Assembly (NCBI GenBank): GCA_902728285.1
Contig: CACVBU010000414.1
Span: forward strand, 248,001 to 312,000
Direction of reading: 5' to 3'
Length of the DNA: 64,000 nucleotides
Source: Clytia hemisphaerica
Taxonomy: Eukaryota > Cnidaria > Hydrozoa > Leptothecata > Clytiidae
Numbering within the stretch: the first letter of the stretch is position 1; the number at the start of each line of letters is the position of its first letter. Under the pieces are notes generated by a model. It saw only the letters and a list, made by a program, of their open reading frames with translations, ran no database searches and had not been told where the DNA came from. Shown piece after piece: positions 43,901 through 52,830 of the stretch. The position numbers and the translations under genes are program-made.

Positions 43901-46900
43901 CAAAAAGCTTAATGGTTATGCTTTTAGCTGGTTTAAAAATTAAGCTCGATATATAGATAGTTTTTTCAGGGCTACACTTTACTTTTTGAGTATACCTTTT
44001 TGCGGAACACACTGTATATAAATGACAAAAAGTTAGATATAATTGACCTGGGAATATGGATGTCGTAAAAAATCCATGTAGCATAATACAAAAAGAAAAC
44101 TAAAATAGCTAAATAATATGAAATTCTTGGCTAGTTTGAGTTGTTTTATCAGATAATTCTTTTGACCCAACGTGCGTGAAGCTCTAACAACCGGGATACC
44201 TTCAAACATAGTTTGAGCAGTAATTCAGGGATAGCTCTCGTACCCAGAGTAACTTTAAGCGAGTAGCTAATACGAGTTTGGGATAGAGCTGTAAAATGCA
44301 AAATAACTTTTCGAATAACTAGTGAAACTTTTAGTAAAAATTTGTTAATAAAGGGTGCGATTAGACATAACAGATGAGTTAATTAGGACTTGACAGGCAC
44401 ACCTTGAGTTAATGGCTTTGATTAATTAATGTCAACCTGAGTGATATACTATGATTCATATATGGTATATTATGTAAGTTTTCCGCCTTTAAAGAGCCAT
44501 TATAACTTTTCTCCATTCATCCCGAATCAAGTGTAAATGGCCGGTATGTAGGTATAGATTAGATTCCGTGGAGAATATGACATCTCTCATCATATGTGCT
44601 ACGTTAAAAAAAAAACTCTGTAAAAAGAATTCACGTTGATCTACACACTTCATGGTTGTCTTCTCACTGAGAAAAGTATTTTTTTTTTTACCATTAAAAC
44701 ATGATCATTAATGGTTTTGGCTCGAAGCTTGCTCGAGATACGATCACGCGCTTGTGCAAAGTTAGATAATAAGAGACAAAGGAGAAGATTTTTTGTCCCA
44801 TATTTTCAAGCAACTTTCAAGCAACAGTGTGAATGCACCCAAAGTGGTAGAATTTGTTTTATAAAAGTGTTTTTTATTTTGTTGAGATCGTTTGTTGCGG
44901 AAAGATGTGTGTTTAAGTTTTTATAAATGTACACGTTTTTTTTTTTATAAGAACAAAGTATATAAGAACATAAGGCTTCGATGGCCGAAATATTAAGAAC
45001 ATGTTAAGAACATTTTAAGGCTTTGTGGACTCGAAAACACCCGATTTCTTAGGAGAATGGTCAAAAATACTCACAAAGTGGTGAAGATAAGAACATTTTA
45101 AGAACATTTTTAGGCTTAAAACTCAAAAGTTTAGAACATCGGAAGGCTTCAAAAATTTTCAACGTTCTTATAAAAAAAAAAACGTGTACTGCACTTGAGA
45201 TATTTAAAGTTTATCGTAGCGTGGCACCGGGGGGGGGGGGGGGGGCGTTTGGCACTTAGGAAAAATAAGCGAGCGTCGGGTATGTTTATCGTAGAAAGGG
45301 TAAACTTTCTCATTCCCGGGGAAACAGCGAAAAAGTCCTGGAAACGCGCCAAACATGAGAAAGTTTGGCCATCCTAAACTATTTTCTTTGTTTTGATAGG
45401 AATAAAGTAATCAAGTGAAATGCAGGGCGTTGAGCTTGACCACCAAGAACAACTTCAAAGGATCAAATTATGGGAAAAGAAACGTCGAACAACTTTTCGA
45501 GCGTTCTGTTTATTTTCTCTTGTTTTGGGGTTAGAATACGGTCTATCTATTCCAACTCTCCTCAGCTATATCAAAGACGAAGTGAAAGCACCAAATCCTC
45601 AATTGTGGTTCGGGATCATAGCATCAACTTATCCTCTGGCTTCTATGATCGGCTGTTTAACCATCACCAAATATGCAGACCACACTAAAAACATTCGTCT
45701 CATCTTATTGGCAACTAGTCTATTTGCAGCATGCGGGAACATAATATATGCCACACCTAAGCATCAATTAATTGTCATGTTAGGACGTGCTATACAAGGA
45801 TTCGCAGATTCATTGATTTCGGTTTTATTCGGTGAGATTATAAGGAATTATTCTCGAGAAGAGCAATTACAAAAGCTATCAACATTCATGGTGCTCTATT
45901 ATACGGCATACATTGGAAGCCCCTTGGTTATAACAATATGCGGTGGTGTAGATTTTCATGTTTTTGGGATGGATGTTACAGTTTATAATTTTCCATTCTT
46001 GCTAGTGAGTGGGATATGGGTTTTGATATTTTTGACAGCTTTTTTCTTCGTTGCCGACTTGTCCAAAGAGTCTGAAGTTCACCAACTTTTATGGAAAAAC
46101 AAAAAGACTGTGGAGAATAACAACCTTAGTGATACAGGAAAAGTATTAGATAAGACAGAACTGAGAAACAATGAAAACCCTTTATCCCTGGTCGATCTAC
46201 TGAAAATAACCGAATTTAATTATATCCTACTTGTCAGTTACCTGTGTGGGTATTTTTCAATGGTTTTCAATGCCATCTATATACCAATCATATCGAATAG
46301 TATATATCACATTCAAGTCAGATTCGTTGGACTTCTTTACACCCTAAACGCCTGCGTCTTTGGTATTACAATGCTCATAAGTAACCAATTCGATCATGGT
46401 GGCAGTGAAATTTATTTTATCATTCTTGGACTATGTTCAATTTTAATCGCCCTACAAGCTATTTCTTTATCAGTGGTGACTTATCAATTTAAGATTTTTG
46501 GAATATCAATGTTGGTTTTATTCTCAATATCAACAGGAGCCGGATGGTCTGTTGATCAAGTTTTCTTAGCGGCTTTACTCGGTAAAATTATACCATTAAA
46601 TACTCAAAGTTTTGCAGCTGGTGTCCGAAAGACTATGGTCAATATCTCGTATGTTGTTGGGGGATTATTCGCACCGCTGGTACAATCGTATATTTCTGAA
46701 CACGCTATTATTCTTTCAGTTTGTATATTTTCAGTCATTATCATTTTGGTGTGTAAAAGAAAACAATTCTAACCTCCTGGAAATCCATAGACTGGGAATC
46801 CAGTCGTTTATAACGTTTTTGTTGAAAGCGGGGAATTTTTATGTCGGAATATGGTAAAAAAAACTATAAATATATTGATGCTCCTGTCAAGTTTTCTACT

Positions 46901-49900
46901 TCCTATTTTTTACTGAGTTAAGTCGTCTAGCATGCTAGACTAGGAAATCCATTTTCTTTTCTTTCAATCTTTTACCAAGCCTAGCCCTAGCCTAGAAATC
47001 TAAGCTAGTTTGATTCAGTCACTTGGGATAACTCTGATGGTTAAGTTGTGACTGAATAACTAGTATTCCAAGGCAAACTTAAAATCCGTAAATATAAAAA
47101 ATCTTTAAAGCGCCGAAAAACGCTATATTGCCATAAGCCGTGTGTCCTAGCCTTGTGAATACGGGCTTAGTTAACTAGGCTAGCCTAGCCCGCACTAGTT
47201 TTTCTAATTTATTAATATGCTTATTTGCTTCAAAATAGGTTTAAAACTTAAGGATTTTTCTTTGATGAAGTCTGAGGATGATGTTCAAAGGTTTGAGCTG
47301 AATTTCAGCTTAATGTCCTTTTTAGAATTATTTTGATTTTGTATTTTTGTGGGTTGGTTTTGATTACTTTGAAGGATGATCATAAGAAAGGGTTCGTTGT
47401 CTGTAAAGAATTCTTATATGTCGTTAAAACTGACGAACGCTTGAAAGAGCAGGAAACTTCGAAACTTTAAGTAGGAAAAAAATCAGAAGTTTCTCCGTTC
47501 ATTTCTGAACTATAATTCTTTTATCATATATGTCGTCCCACAATCATCACCAAGAAAAATAATCATCGCATTTCCTGCTTGAAATGAAAAAGTTGTGTTG
47601 TGTAGAATATACACTTTCTTTTATAAGAACATTCAAAAATTTTTGAAGCTTTTGGATGTCCTTAACTTTTTGGGATTTAAGCCTTAAAATATTCTTAATT
47701 TCAACATTTTGTGACCTTTTTTACCCATTTACCTAAGAAATCGGTTTTTTTCAAGTCTGCAAAGCCTTAAAATATTCTTAACTTGCTCTTAACATTTTGA
47801 CAATTAAAGCTTAATATAGTTCTTATATAATTTGTTCTTATACAAAAAAAGTGTAGAACATCGTACAACGAAGGCATAAAATAAAGCAAACCATTTTAAA
47901 AATATTTTTCTGCATAGTGACACACCTTTCTTTACATCTCAAAAACCTTCTATTACGAATATAGGAGATGTTAAAACAATAGCCTACGTATCTTGATGTA
48001 ATTCTGGGTTACTTCATCTCAAACTTTCTTCATTTCTAAGGGGTTTCTAAGGAAAAGTTTTCGTATTTTCAATTTTCGTAAAGCGATGACTATCTTGTTT
48101 TGAAAGTAATTGGAACATGTTGTATTTCAATTAACAATAGCAATTTAATTAATCTGTTCTAATTGCACACGTTAATTGTGGTGGTCTAATGTATGGGAAC
48201 ATAATTATCAAAAAGGTTTAAGTTATGCAAGTTTGTGGTTCCAAAATAGTTTTTTCTAGAATCTGCATTCCTTGAGTATAGGCAAAAATGTCACGAGAAC
48301 GGTTTCAAATTCTTTTTTTATTCTTTCTTTACCGCATTAGCCTGAGTTCAAAGTAGGGTTTTCCGGATTTGTGTATTTGAGACGCACAAACCTCTTTACA
48401 GAAACCCGTCTGTGCCGGAAAATTTTTAAAAAGAATTTTGATTTAGAGTGAAAAAATTGTAAGAAAGTCTCTCTAAGGGTAGGAAATTTTTCACAAATCG
48501 AAGAAAATTTTTCAAAAAAGTCTCTCTAAGGGTCACCTTTTCAGCAAAAATCTGTCTTTTGGAGAGTCAGTTTTTGGAGATCCCATCCGCACCCATACCC
48601 CTCATCTACCAACCCTAGACCCCCCCTGGGCTGCTCTCATACCTCATTAAAATGAACCTCAAAATTAGAATGTGAATTTCCCCTTCAAAACTATGGAATT
48701 GAACGAAATAAATTTGACAGAAAAAATAAGAATTATGTTGACTCTCCTCATTTCCAAAGAACTCTTCATTTTTTTTAAGGGAAAATTCCTGATCCTAGAG
48801 ATGCAATCTCCCTAGAAAACGAACTACGTGTTCTTACAACGACTTTAAAATGAATTCTAAGAACGGCAACGTACCTGCAAAACGGTTAAGCATTTACTTG
48901 CGATTAACGTTCCACCAAATGTATCGAGTAATGTTTTACTATGTTGTTGAATATGGAACGGTTTATATCTCTCGTTCACTTCACCTGCAGTTAGAATCTC
49001 GTGTGGTACTTTCAACTCTTCGCATATTCGCTGAGCATTTTGTAATTCTTCTTGTTCAAGATGTTCGTCAAATACTTGTATACAACCGTTGTTACTGAAA
49101 TTTTGAATAGGAAAGAAATCTTAGAGTTGACTCTTGATAATTTGAACTCGAATGGGGAATATCCTATTTGTTCGAATTACAGAGAGTTTTGAATTATAAA
49201 AAGTATATCAAGAGGGTTTCACATTGGAGGACTGGATATAAGTTCGAATTATGGAAAGATTTGACAAATAGAAGTTCGAATAAGCGAGAGTCTACTCTAT
49301 TGTAAGTGTAATACAAGACTCCTAAAGCCCCGGAGGTTTCAGCAACCCCAGTTTTGAAAAAGATAATCGACAATGAAGAATAATCTTCGTCAATTTACAA
49401 GCGTCAATGTTATTTTCGAAAAATCAGAATAATGGAGATCAGGGGATTAAATCAGATCCAAATCAGATCCAAACTCCAGAATTCCAAATTTTGCCAGCCA
49501 CCAGAATACACTTATAAACGATATGTAATGTTACAAAGGGAACTGGGCTCTAACTTATTAATGAAATTTTTTTATATTTGTGAGTACGCCCAGATTTGTA
49601 TTAATTTGACGTCTTTAAGACCCTGGTTAAATCAGGGATATGATACAGCGTAGCTGGTTAAATTGAGGCTACTCCCTTTTCAAAGGCAATGGTTAACGGT
49701 CGTCGTCAAAATTGTTCTTTGGGACTTGAAAGAACTTACATGTATAAACGCTCTCCAGTTTGTTGTTCAAGATCTCTCCATATTGGAAATGAATCGAGAG
49801 TCATTTGCGAATAAATCTTTTTGGCGTACAGACATCTTGTGATTCTTGTATGACCATGTGAGCTTCCACGGGTGTGAGGTAGTGGAAACTAAACATGAAA

Positions 49901-51353
49901 ATAACAAGATTTAAAATTGTAGAATTGTCAATATTTTTCAAAACCTTCATCCATGATAAGCACCAAGCAATGCAATTTCGGGACCAGGTGGTTTTTTACA
50001 AGCTCTTATTTGATTCGGTTGGTCATTAACGAGTAATAAAACAATTTTGTTACTTTTTCTAAAGAACGCGTCATTTTTATTACTTCAAATGACCAATTAT
50101 TAAAATATCTTATAAAATTTCCATCTCATCTGATGATTTCACGAAATTACTTTACTGCTCTATCTACCCAATGACTAGTCTGAATCGCAGACCTCTACAA
50201 AACCCCAAGTAGTATAGGAGCTCATAGGGTATAAGGAGCACGAATCCGTTGGTGGATGCCAGCAGCCTACCCAATGACATTACTAGGGTTTTTAGTAAGT
50301 GTGCCATGTGCTCAATAATTCAAACATTTATCGTGAATAGTTACACAAGAGTGATACTCTCTAAAATGAAAAAGTGGATTTATGTCTACCATTTCGAAAA
50401 GAAGAACATTTTTGTGCTGTTTTTTTCTGAGCACATAATTCATTGTAAAGATATTTTAAAGTGGATTTAAAAAAGTCTGTTAAAAAAAACTTTTTTGTGT
50501 TGATTATCTGTACTGAGCTCATAATTCATTGTAAAGATATTTTAAAGTGGATTTAAAAAAAGCCTGTTCTACAATAGACACATTTTTGTGCTGTTTTTTT
50601 TTCTGAGCTTATAATTCATTGTAAAGATATTTAATAGTGGATTTTTAAAAGTCTGTTAAAAAAACTCTTTTGTGTTGATTATCTGTACTGAGCTCATAAT
50701 TCATTGTAAAGATATTTTAAAGTGGATTTTTAAAAGCCTGTTAAAAAAAAACTTTTTTGTGTTGATTATCTGTACTGAGCTCATAATTCATTGTAAAGAT
50801 ATTTAAGAGTGGATTTTAAAAAAGCCTGTTCTACAAGAGACACATTTTCGTGTTGGCTTTTTCTGAGCTGAAAATTCATTGTAAATATATCTTAAAGTGG
50901 ATTTTTAAAAGCCTGTTTAAAAAAAAAAATTTTGTCTTGTTTTTTTCTGAGCACATAATTCATTGTAAAGATATTCTAAAACGGATTTTTAAAAGTCTGT
51001 TAAAAAAAACTTTTTTGTGTGTTGATTATCTGTACTGAGCTCATAATTCATTGTAAAGATATTTTAGAGTGGATTTCTAAAAGCCTGTTCTACAAGAGAC
51101 ACATTTTTTTTTCGTGTTGGCTATTTCTGAGCTCGAAATTATTTGCAAAAATATTTTAGAAAACCTGTTCTTAAAGTAGGACATTTTTGTGTTTTTAATT
51201 TCTGAGCTCATAATGAGTCGTTACAAAGATATTTTAGAATGGAATTATACAAACCTGTTCTAAGAGAAGAACATTTTTTTGTTGTTTATTTCTGAGCTCA
51301 TAAGCTGTTGCGCTGCCATTTATTCCTGCCCCAATAACAATGACGTCATACAT
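28996..51353 (-). CDS. PIPOX: Peroxisomal sarcosine oxidase / pipecolate oxidase (9 exons)
   Basis: Exons: 51353-51255, 49888-49740, 49094-48875, 35766-35637, 32538-32486, 31279-31142, 30513-30370, 29527-29452, 29132-28996. All splice sites are GT/AG and all phases agree; 381 residues, close to vertebrate PIPOX. The flavoenzyme oxidises sarcosine or L-pipecolate with O2 to give H2O2. Residues 3-13 (DVIVIGAGING) are the FAD-binding Rossmann loop. PHTRGSSHGHTRI (exon 2) is the conserved segment following the ExxxxPH region. EPCLYTETPDQDF contains Cys308 at the position that carries covalent flavin in monomeric sarcosine oxidase. IVIGAGFSGTGFKMAP contains Lys341. The last residues SHL form a PTS1 peroxisomal signal. 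Intron 3 (13.1 kb) contains a transporter gene on the other strand and a MITE-riddled locus; intron 1 contains an array derived from exon 1. No broken codon was seen, so the gene appears functional. Confidence 0.96.
31405..31613. mobile_element. Small TIR element with internal TGTCCAGGGG repeats
   Basis: The left end CACGGGGGGTGGAGGAT and right end (other strand) CATGGGGGGTGGAGGAT differ by one base. Between them, TGTCCAGGGGGTAAA-type units recur seven or eight times at irregular 20-26-base spacing. Target duplication not settled. It lies in PIPOX intron 5, just upstream of exon 6. Confidence 0.75.
31737..32200. mobile_element. piggyBac-like MITE (TTAA type), copy 2
   Basis: Flanked by TTAA on both sides (31733-31736, 32201-32204). 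Ends CCCTTTGAGTGCCAATG and, on the other strand, CCCTTTCCGTGCCCAC. It shares its interior with the copy at 7127-7516 but has an extra segment near the right end (32090-32180). Inserted in PIPOX intron 5. Confidence 0.87.
33596..34562. repeat. Foldback element with ~363-bp arms
   Basis: The left arm 33596-33958 and right arm 34199-34562 are inverted copies of each other at roughly 93 percent identity by eye, separated by 240 bases. The outer ends read AGTCTGTCCAAATATAATTG and AGTCTGTCCAGATATAATTG. No ORF and no settled target duplication. If transcribed within the PIPOX pre-mRNA it would form a long double-stranded hairpin. Confidence 0.88.
35313..35456. mobile_element. MITE, GAGATGGAGTTTTTA family, copy 1
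   Basis: The ends GAGATGGAGTTTTTATAAG and (other strand) GAGATGGAGTTTTTACAAG differ by one base. The interior includes AATGACGCGTTCTTTAGAAA. A reverse-orientation copy lies at 49982-50130. Located in PIPOX intron 4, about 180 bases below exon 4. Confidence 0.8.
36613..37302. repeat. Left arm of a ~690-bp inverted repeat pair
   Basis: Pairs with 42767-43443 in reverse orientation at roughly 90 percent identity by eye. Shared landmarks include GTCTCCGGAAT, AGACATCCTAGTTTTGG, GGCCCAAATGTGTGGCTCGG, GGAGGAGTTTTTCATCATTA and AGGGGTAGGGTCCCAAGAC. The left arm has an extra stretch of about 20 bases near 36660. No ORF. The pair encloses 5.4 kb containing coding remnants. Confidence 0.88.
37901..38238. 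mobile_element. hAT-like MITE inside a coding exon
   Basis: Both ends read CATAGTGTGCA, in the CA...TG style of hAT termini, flanked by 8-bp duplications AGTTAAAA (37893-37900) and AGTTAGAA (38239-38246). Removing the element plus one duplication restores a continuous reading frame (NVLELEIQRTADGG). The element contains a C run, a G run and TGGGAC(C/T)T phrases but no ORF. Confidence 0.85.
38708..39231. mobile_element. TIR element with ATT duplication inside a coding exon
   Basis: The left end GGCTGCGTTTAGACCAACTG and right end (other strand) GGCTGCGTTTAGACCAGCCT stay similar for about 40 bases. ATT flanks both sides (38705-38707, 39232-39234). GG...-type ends with a 3-bp duplication suggest a PIF/Harbinger relative. 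Removal leaves the surrounding frame open (SEIYSIIDDIGVSHF). Confidence 0.82.
39358..39538 (+). CDS. 60-residue unknown ORF ending in a MITE
   Basis: Reads MSTYCILHERINKKIG...VAEEDECS and follows an acceptor-like CCTTACAG, so it may be a last exon and not a complete protein. Its TAG stop is formed by the TA target site plus the first base of the MITE at 39538; the pre-insertion sequence would also have read TAG. No family recognised. Its relation to the preceding split gene is unclear because phases do not join. Confidence 0.4.
39538..39727. mobile_element. TA-flanked MITE, GCCTAG family, copy 1
   Basis: 190 bases, nearly identical to 46990-47180. Short TIRs: GCCTAGAAATCTAAG against GCCTAGTTAACTAAG. 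TA on each side (39536-39537, 39728-39729). Few differences between the two copies suggest recent activity. Confidence 0.85.
40430..42301 (-). pseudogene. Cupin-like protein gene interrupted by a TTAA element
   Basis: The reverse-strand frame is open from 42301 to 41254 and, beyond the 710-base element, continues in the same frame from 40543 to the TAA at 40430. Together it encodes about 386 residues. The sequence has alternating short beta-strand-like segments with Gly/Pro turns (VSLVEGNARFF, SIIAPTHIYIPKEFG, CYNVIGNASVRF, GGSVTLICLFDP), resembling a double beta-helix (bicupin) fold. The classical cupin metal-binding His cluster is not evident. No ATG lies between the in-frame stop at 42302-42304 and the conserved-looking N-terminus, so a 5' exon is missing or the start is lost. 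The coding part has no introns. Function unknown; a transferred gene of bacterial type is possible but untested. Confidence 0.55.
40544..41253. mobile_element. TTAA-type TIR element inside the cupin-like gene
   Basis: Both ends read GGGCTCTGACCATAGT, directly flanked by TTAA (40540-40543, 41254-41257). This is the signature of piggyBac or Kolobok insertion. An acidic frame on the + strand (to 40778, DEEENEDFCEEEYFNFEEL) may be a remnant of an encoded protein but is not convincing. Removing the element with one TTAA fuses the flanking cupin-like frames exactly. Confidence 0.85.
42401..42634. mobile_element. TA-flanked MITE, family 2
   Basis: Starts CATGTTTTTTTTATAAGCAT and ends ATGCTTATAAAAAAAACATG, exact complements over 20 bases, with TA on both sides (42399-42400, 42635-42636). 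It lies between the cupin-like gene and the right arm of the long inverted repeat. Confidence 0.88.
42767..43443. repeat. Right arm of the ~690-bp inverted repeat pair
   Basis: Reverse-complement partner of 36613-37302. Outer sequence CCTATCTGAC corresponds to GTCAGCTAGG on the left. No target duplication identified outside the arms, and homology fades gradually at both outer ends. This leaves open whether the pair bounds one large transposon or is two copies of a repeat. Confidence 0.85.
43444..44929. other. Intronic sequence, nothing recognised
   Basis: Part of PIPOX intron 3. AT-rich, only short frames, no TIR pair found by eye. Confidence 0.4.
44932..45186. mobile_element. TA-flanked MITE, family 2
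   Basis: Ends CACGTTTTTTTTTTATAAGA and (other strand) CACGTTTTTTTTTTTATAAG, with TA outside both (44930-44931, 45187-45188). Interior AAGGCTTC and TTAAGAACAT phrases are mirrored. It ends about 230 bases upstream of the MFS gene start. A G run follows at 45229-45246. Confidence 0.87.
45420..46772 (+). CDS. Intronless major facilitator superfamily transporter
   Basis: 450 residues with about 12 membrane segments in two bundles, separated by a hydrophilic loop near residues 215-255. MFS landmarks: ITKYADHTKNIRLILL, a variant of the loop 2-3 motif A, and GRAIQGFADSLISVLFGEI, the helix-4 R-x-x-Q-G motif. The first helix, FCLFSLVLGLEYGLSIPTLL, is of the type seen in MFSD8/CLN7-like and SPX-type transporters. 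Substrate cannot be stated. It lies within intron 3 of PIPOX on the opposite strand. Lack of introns in an otherwise intron-rich neighbourhood suggests retrocopy origin, but no poly-A tract or target duplication is clear. ATG at 45420 is the first in frame and gives a normal N-terminal tail. Confidence 0.88.
   Translation: MQGVELDHQEQLQRIKLWEKKRRTTFRAFCLFSLVLGLEYGLSIPTLLSYIKDEVKAPNPQLWFGIIASTYPLASMIGCLTITKYADHTKNIRLILLATSLFAACGNIIYATPKHQLIVMLGRAIQGFADSLISVLFGEIIRNYSREEQLQKLSTFMVLYYTAYIGSPLVITICGGVDFHVFGMDVTVYNFPFLLVSGIWVLIFLTAFFFVADLSKESEVHQLLWKNKKTVENNNLSDTGKVLDKTELRNNENPLSLVDLLKITEFNYILLVSYLCGYFSMVFNAIYIPIISNSIYHIQVRFVGLLYTLNACVFGITMLISNQFDHGGSEIYFIILGLCSILIALQAISLSVVTYQFKIFGISMLVLFSISTGAGWSVDQVFLAALLGKIIPLNTQSFAAGVRKTMVNISYVVGGLFAPLVQSYISEHAIILSVCIFSVIIILVCKRKQF
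46990..47180. mobile_element. TA-flanked MITE, GCCTAG family, copy 2
   Basis: Nearly identical to 39538-39727 in the same orientation, with TA on both sides (46988-46989, 47181-47182). It lies about 220 bases downstream of the MFS gene. Confidence 0.85.
47612..47853. mobile_element. TA-flanked MITE, family 2
   Basis: Starts CACTTTCTTTTATAAGAACA and ends TTGTTCTTATACAAAAAAAG then TG, with TA on both sides (47610-47611, 47854-47855). The interior carries AAGCCTTAAAATATTCTTAA repeated in direct orientation. Confidence 0.85.
47856..48874. other. Intronic sequence of PIPOX, nothing recognised
   Basis: Contains a short duplication of GTCTCTCTAAGGGT (about 48471 and 48520). No coding exon for PIPOX is missing here, because exons 3 and 4 join in phase. 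Confidence 0.4.
49124..49297. mobile_element. pogo/Tigger-like MITE, copy 2
   Basis: The right end CGAATAAGCGAGAGTCTACT and left end GAGTTGACTCTTGATAATTT are flanked by TA (49122-49123, 49298-49299). Related to 28541-28718. It starts 30 bases upstream of the PIPOX exon 3 acceptor. Confidence 0.75.
49982..50130. mobile_element. MITE, GAGATGGAGTTTTTA family, copy 2
   Basis: Reverse-complement copy of 35313-35456, with shared AAAGAACGCGTCATTTTTATTA and TTATTTGATTCGGTTGGTC. Ends more diverged than in copy 1. In PIPOX intron 1. Confidence 0.78.
50370..51300. repeat. Tandem array derived from the 3' end of PIPOX exon 1 and its splice donor
   Basis: About ten units of 75-98 bases, marked by CTGAGC(T/A)C at about 50427, 50513, 50603, 50688, 50774, 50862, 50947, 51035, 51127 and 51202, and by the exon's own copy at 51292. 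On the reverse strand each unit reads (A)TTATGAGCTCAG...AAAAATGT...TAGAACAGG, which is the last 45 bases of PIPOX exon 1 plus the donor position. Intronic sequence ATATCTTTACAATGAATT then follows. Units nearest the exon are the most exon-like. None encodes a start or Rossmann loop. Confidence 0.9.
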
Positions 51354-52830
51354 ATTTTCGTGAAAACAGTATCGTATGTGTTCCGCAACACTCGAAGGTC
51401 AGTAAACACTAATGACTAACTTAATGAGAACTGCCAGAGAATTTTTTACACGACTGCAAATTCTACTTATATTAACCTTGCAGAATAGACATTGATTCAC
51501 TGAGCAATAAAAATGAATCCTGTTTATTTAGGAAACAGAGAATTGTTTTTTTACACAAGGCTCGTGTTACCAAACCAACTGACATGTAGCTAAAATCTGA
51601 TGCAATCCGAATCAAAGACCTCCACAAAACCGCCACAGTTAGTATATCCGAGCTCCGTTAGGGCTCTGCTCCATACAGCCTAAAAATAAAGTCTCACACT
51701 TCCACTCACCATTGGCCCTGTGAGGCAGTGTTAACAAAAGAATTTGTACTTTGAGCTCGCGGGCACGGCGGGAGCGGTAGAAAGCTTTTGTTAAAATATA
51801 GTGTGTAAGCAAATGGTCAAAAATAAATTCGTTAAATGATTTCTCTTAACATTTCTCCCCATAAGGAACAATATTATGGAATGATTTTGATTGTAAACGA
51901 AAGTTCTTTTCATAACGTAGTTCTAAATATGGAGTTTTCATAAAAGATCTTTCTTACTTTGCATCATTGTTGGAAGTAAAAAATCATCAATCTATCATCC
52001 AAACAACATCCAAACAACGTCCAAACAACATCCAAACAAGCCATCCTTACGTCCACGACATTTAGAACGACTGGGATATTTCTAGATTGGTTCTTCAATG
52101 CTGATTGGCTGCCCTTTGAAATCCACCACTTTTCTTTACAACAACTTCTACCGTCATTGCCTGGACAGGCCATTTCCATTTTTTATATTTTTGATTTTTT
52201 ACAATTTTCTATTCTGAAATATGAAAGGGTGTTATGAAACTTGGTGTTATACAAGCATGTGACAAACAAATGCTTGAACAAAACTTTTACTGTGATGAAT
52301 TCAAAAGAATTTAAAAGCATACACCTCTTCCCTGATAAGATCAGAAAGATTCTATAAATGCAACGACTAGACGCGAAGCAAAGAAGCAGTTTGAGAACAA
52401 ATTACAGTTGAAGTGTATTCTTCCTAGAAATAATTTTATTCGACTTAGAGAAGGAGTGAGGCTTCCTATTTTCATCGAATTACAGAAACATTCAAATAAT
52501 CAGGGTTCAAATTACATAGAGTTTAGTTTATTATCAAGTTTCATTACATTTACATTCAATATACATTCAATATACCTTCTTAATTTTGATGATGGGAAAA
52601 AATTATATAAATTTGTAACAAAAGAAAATTCAAGAAATTTAAGAAAAATTCCAATATGAGAAGAACTCGATAGAGGTCAGTCAGAAACTCAAGAATGATC
52701 GAAGCTAAACAAAAGCGACATAAGATTAAACTTTACGAGATTTTAAATGGCTGGTTCTGTCTTCTCATGGGCATATGAAGATGAAAATATCCTCATCCAC
52801 GTCCAAAGTGTATTACATAATACGAAAACA
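51354..52830. other. Intergenic between PIPOX start and the telobox gene end
   Basis: Holds the PIPOX promoter/5' UTR region and, further right, the 3' UTR of the telobox gene. A four-copy 11-bp repeat is listed separately. No other gene or mobile element recognised. Confidence 0.45.
51996..52040. repeat. Four-copy 11-bp tandem repeat
   Basis: CATCCAAACAA repeated four times with one C-to-G/T variant unit (CGTCCAAACAA). Similar WTTGTTTGGA sequence is read on the other strand. Confidence 0.85.
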
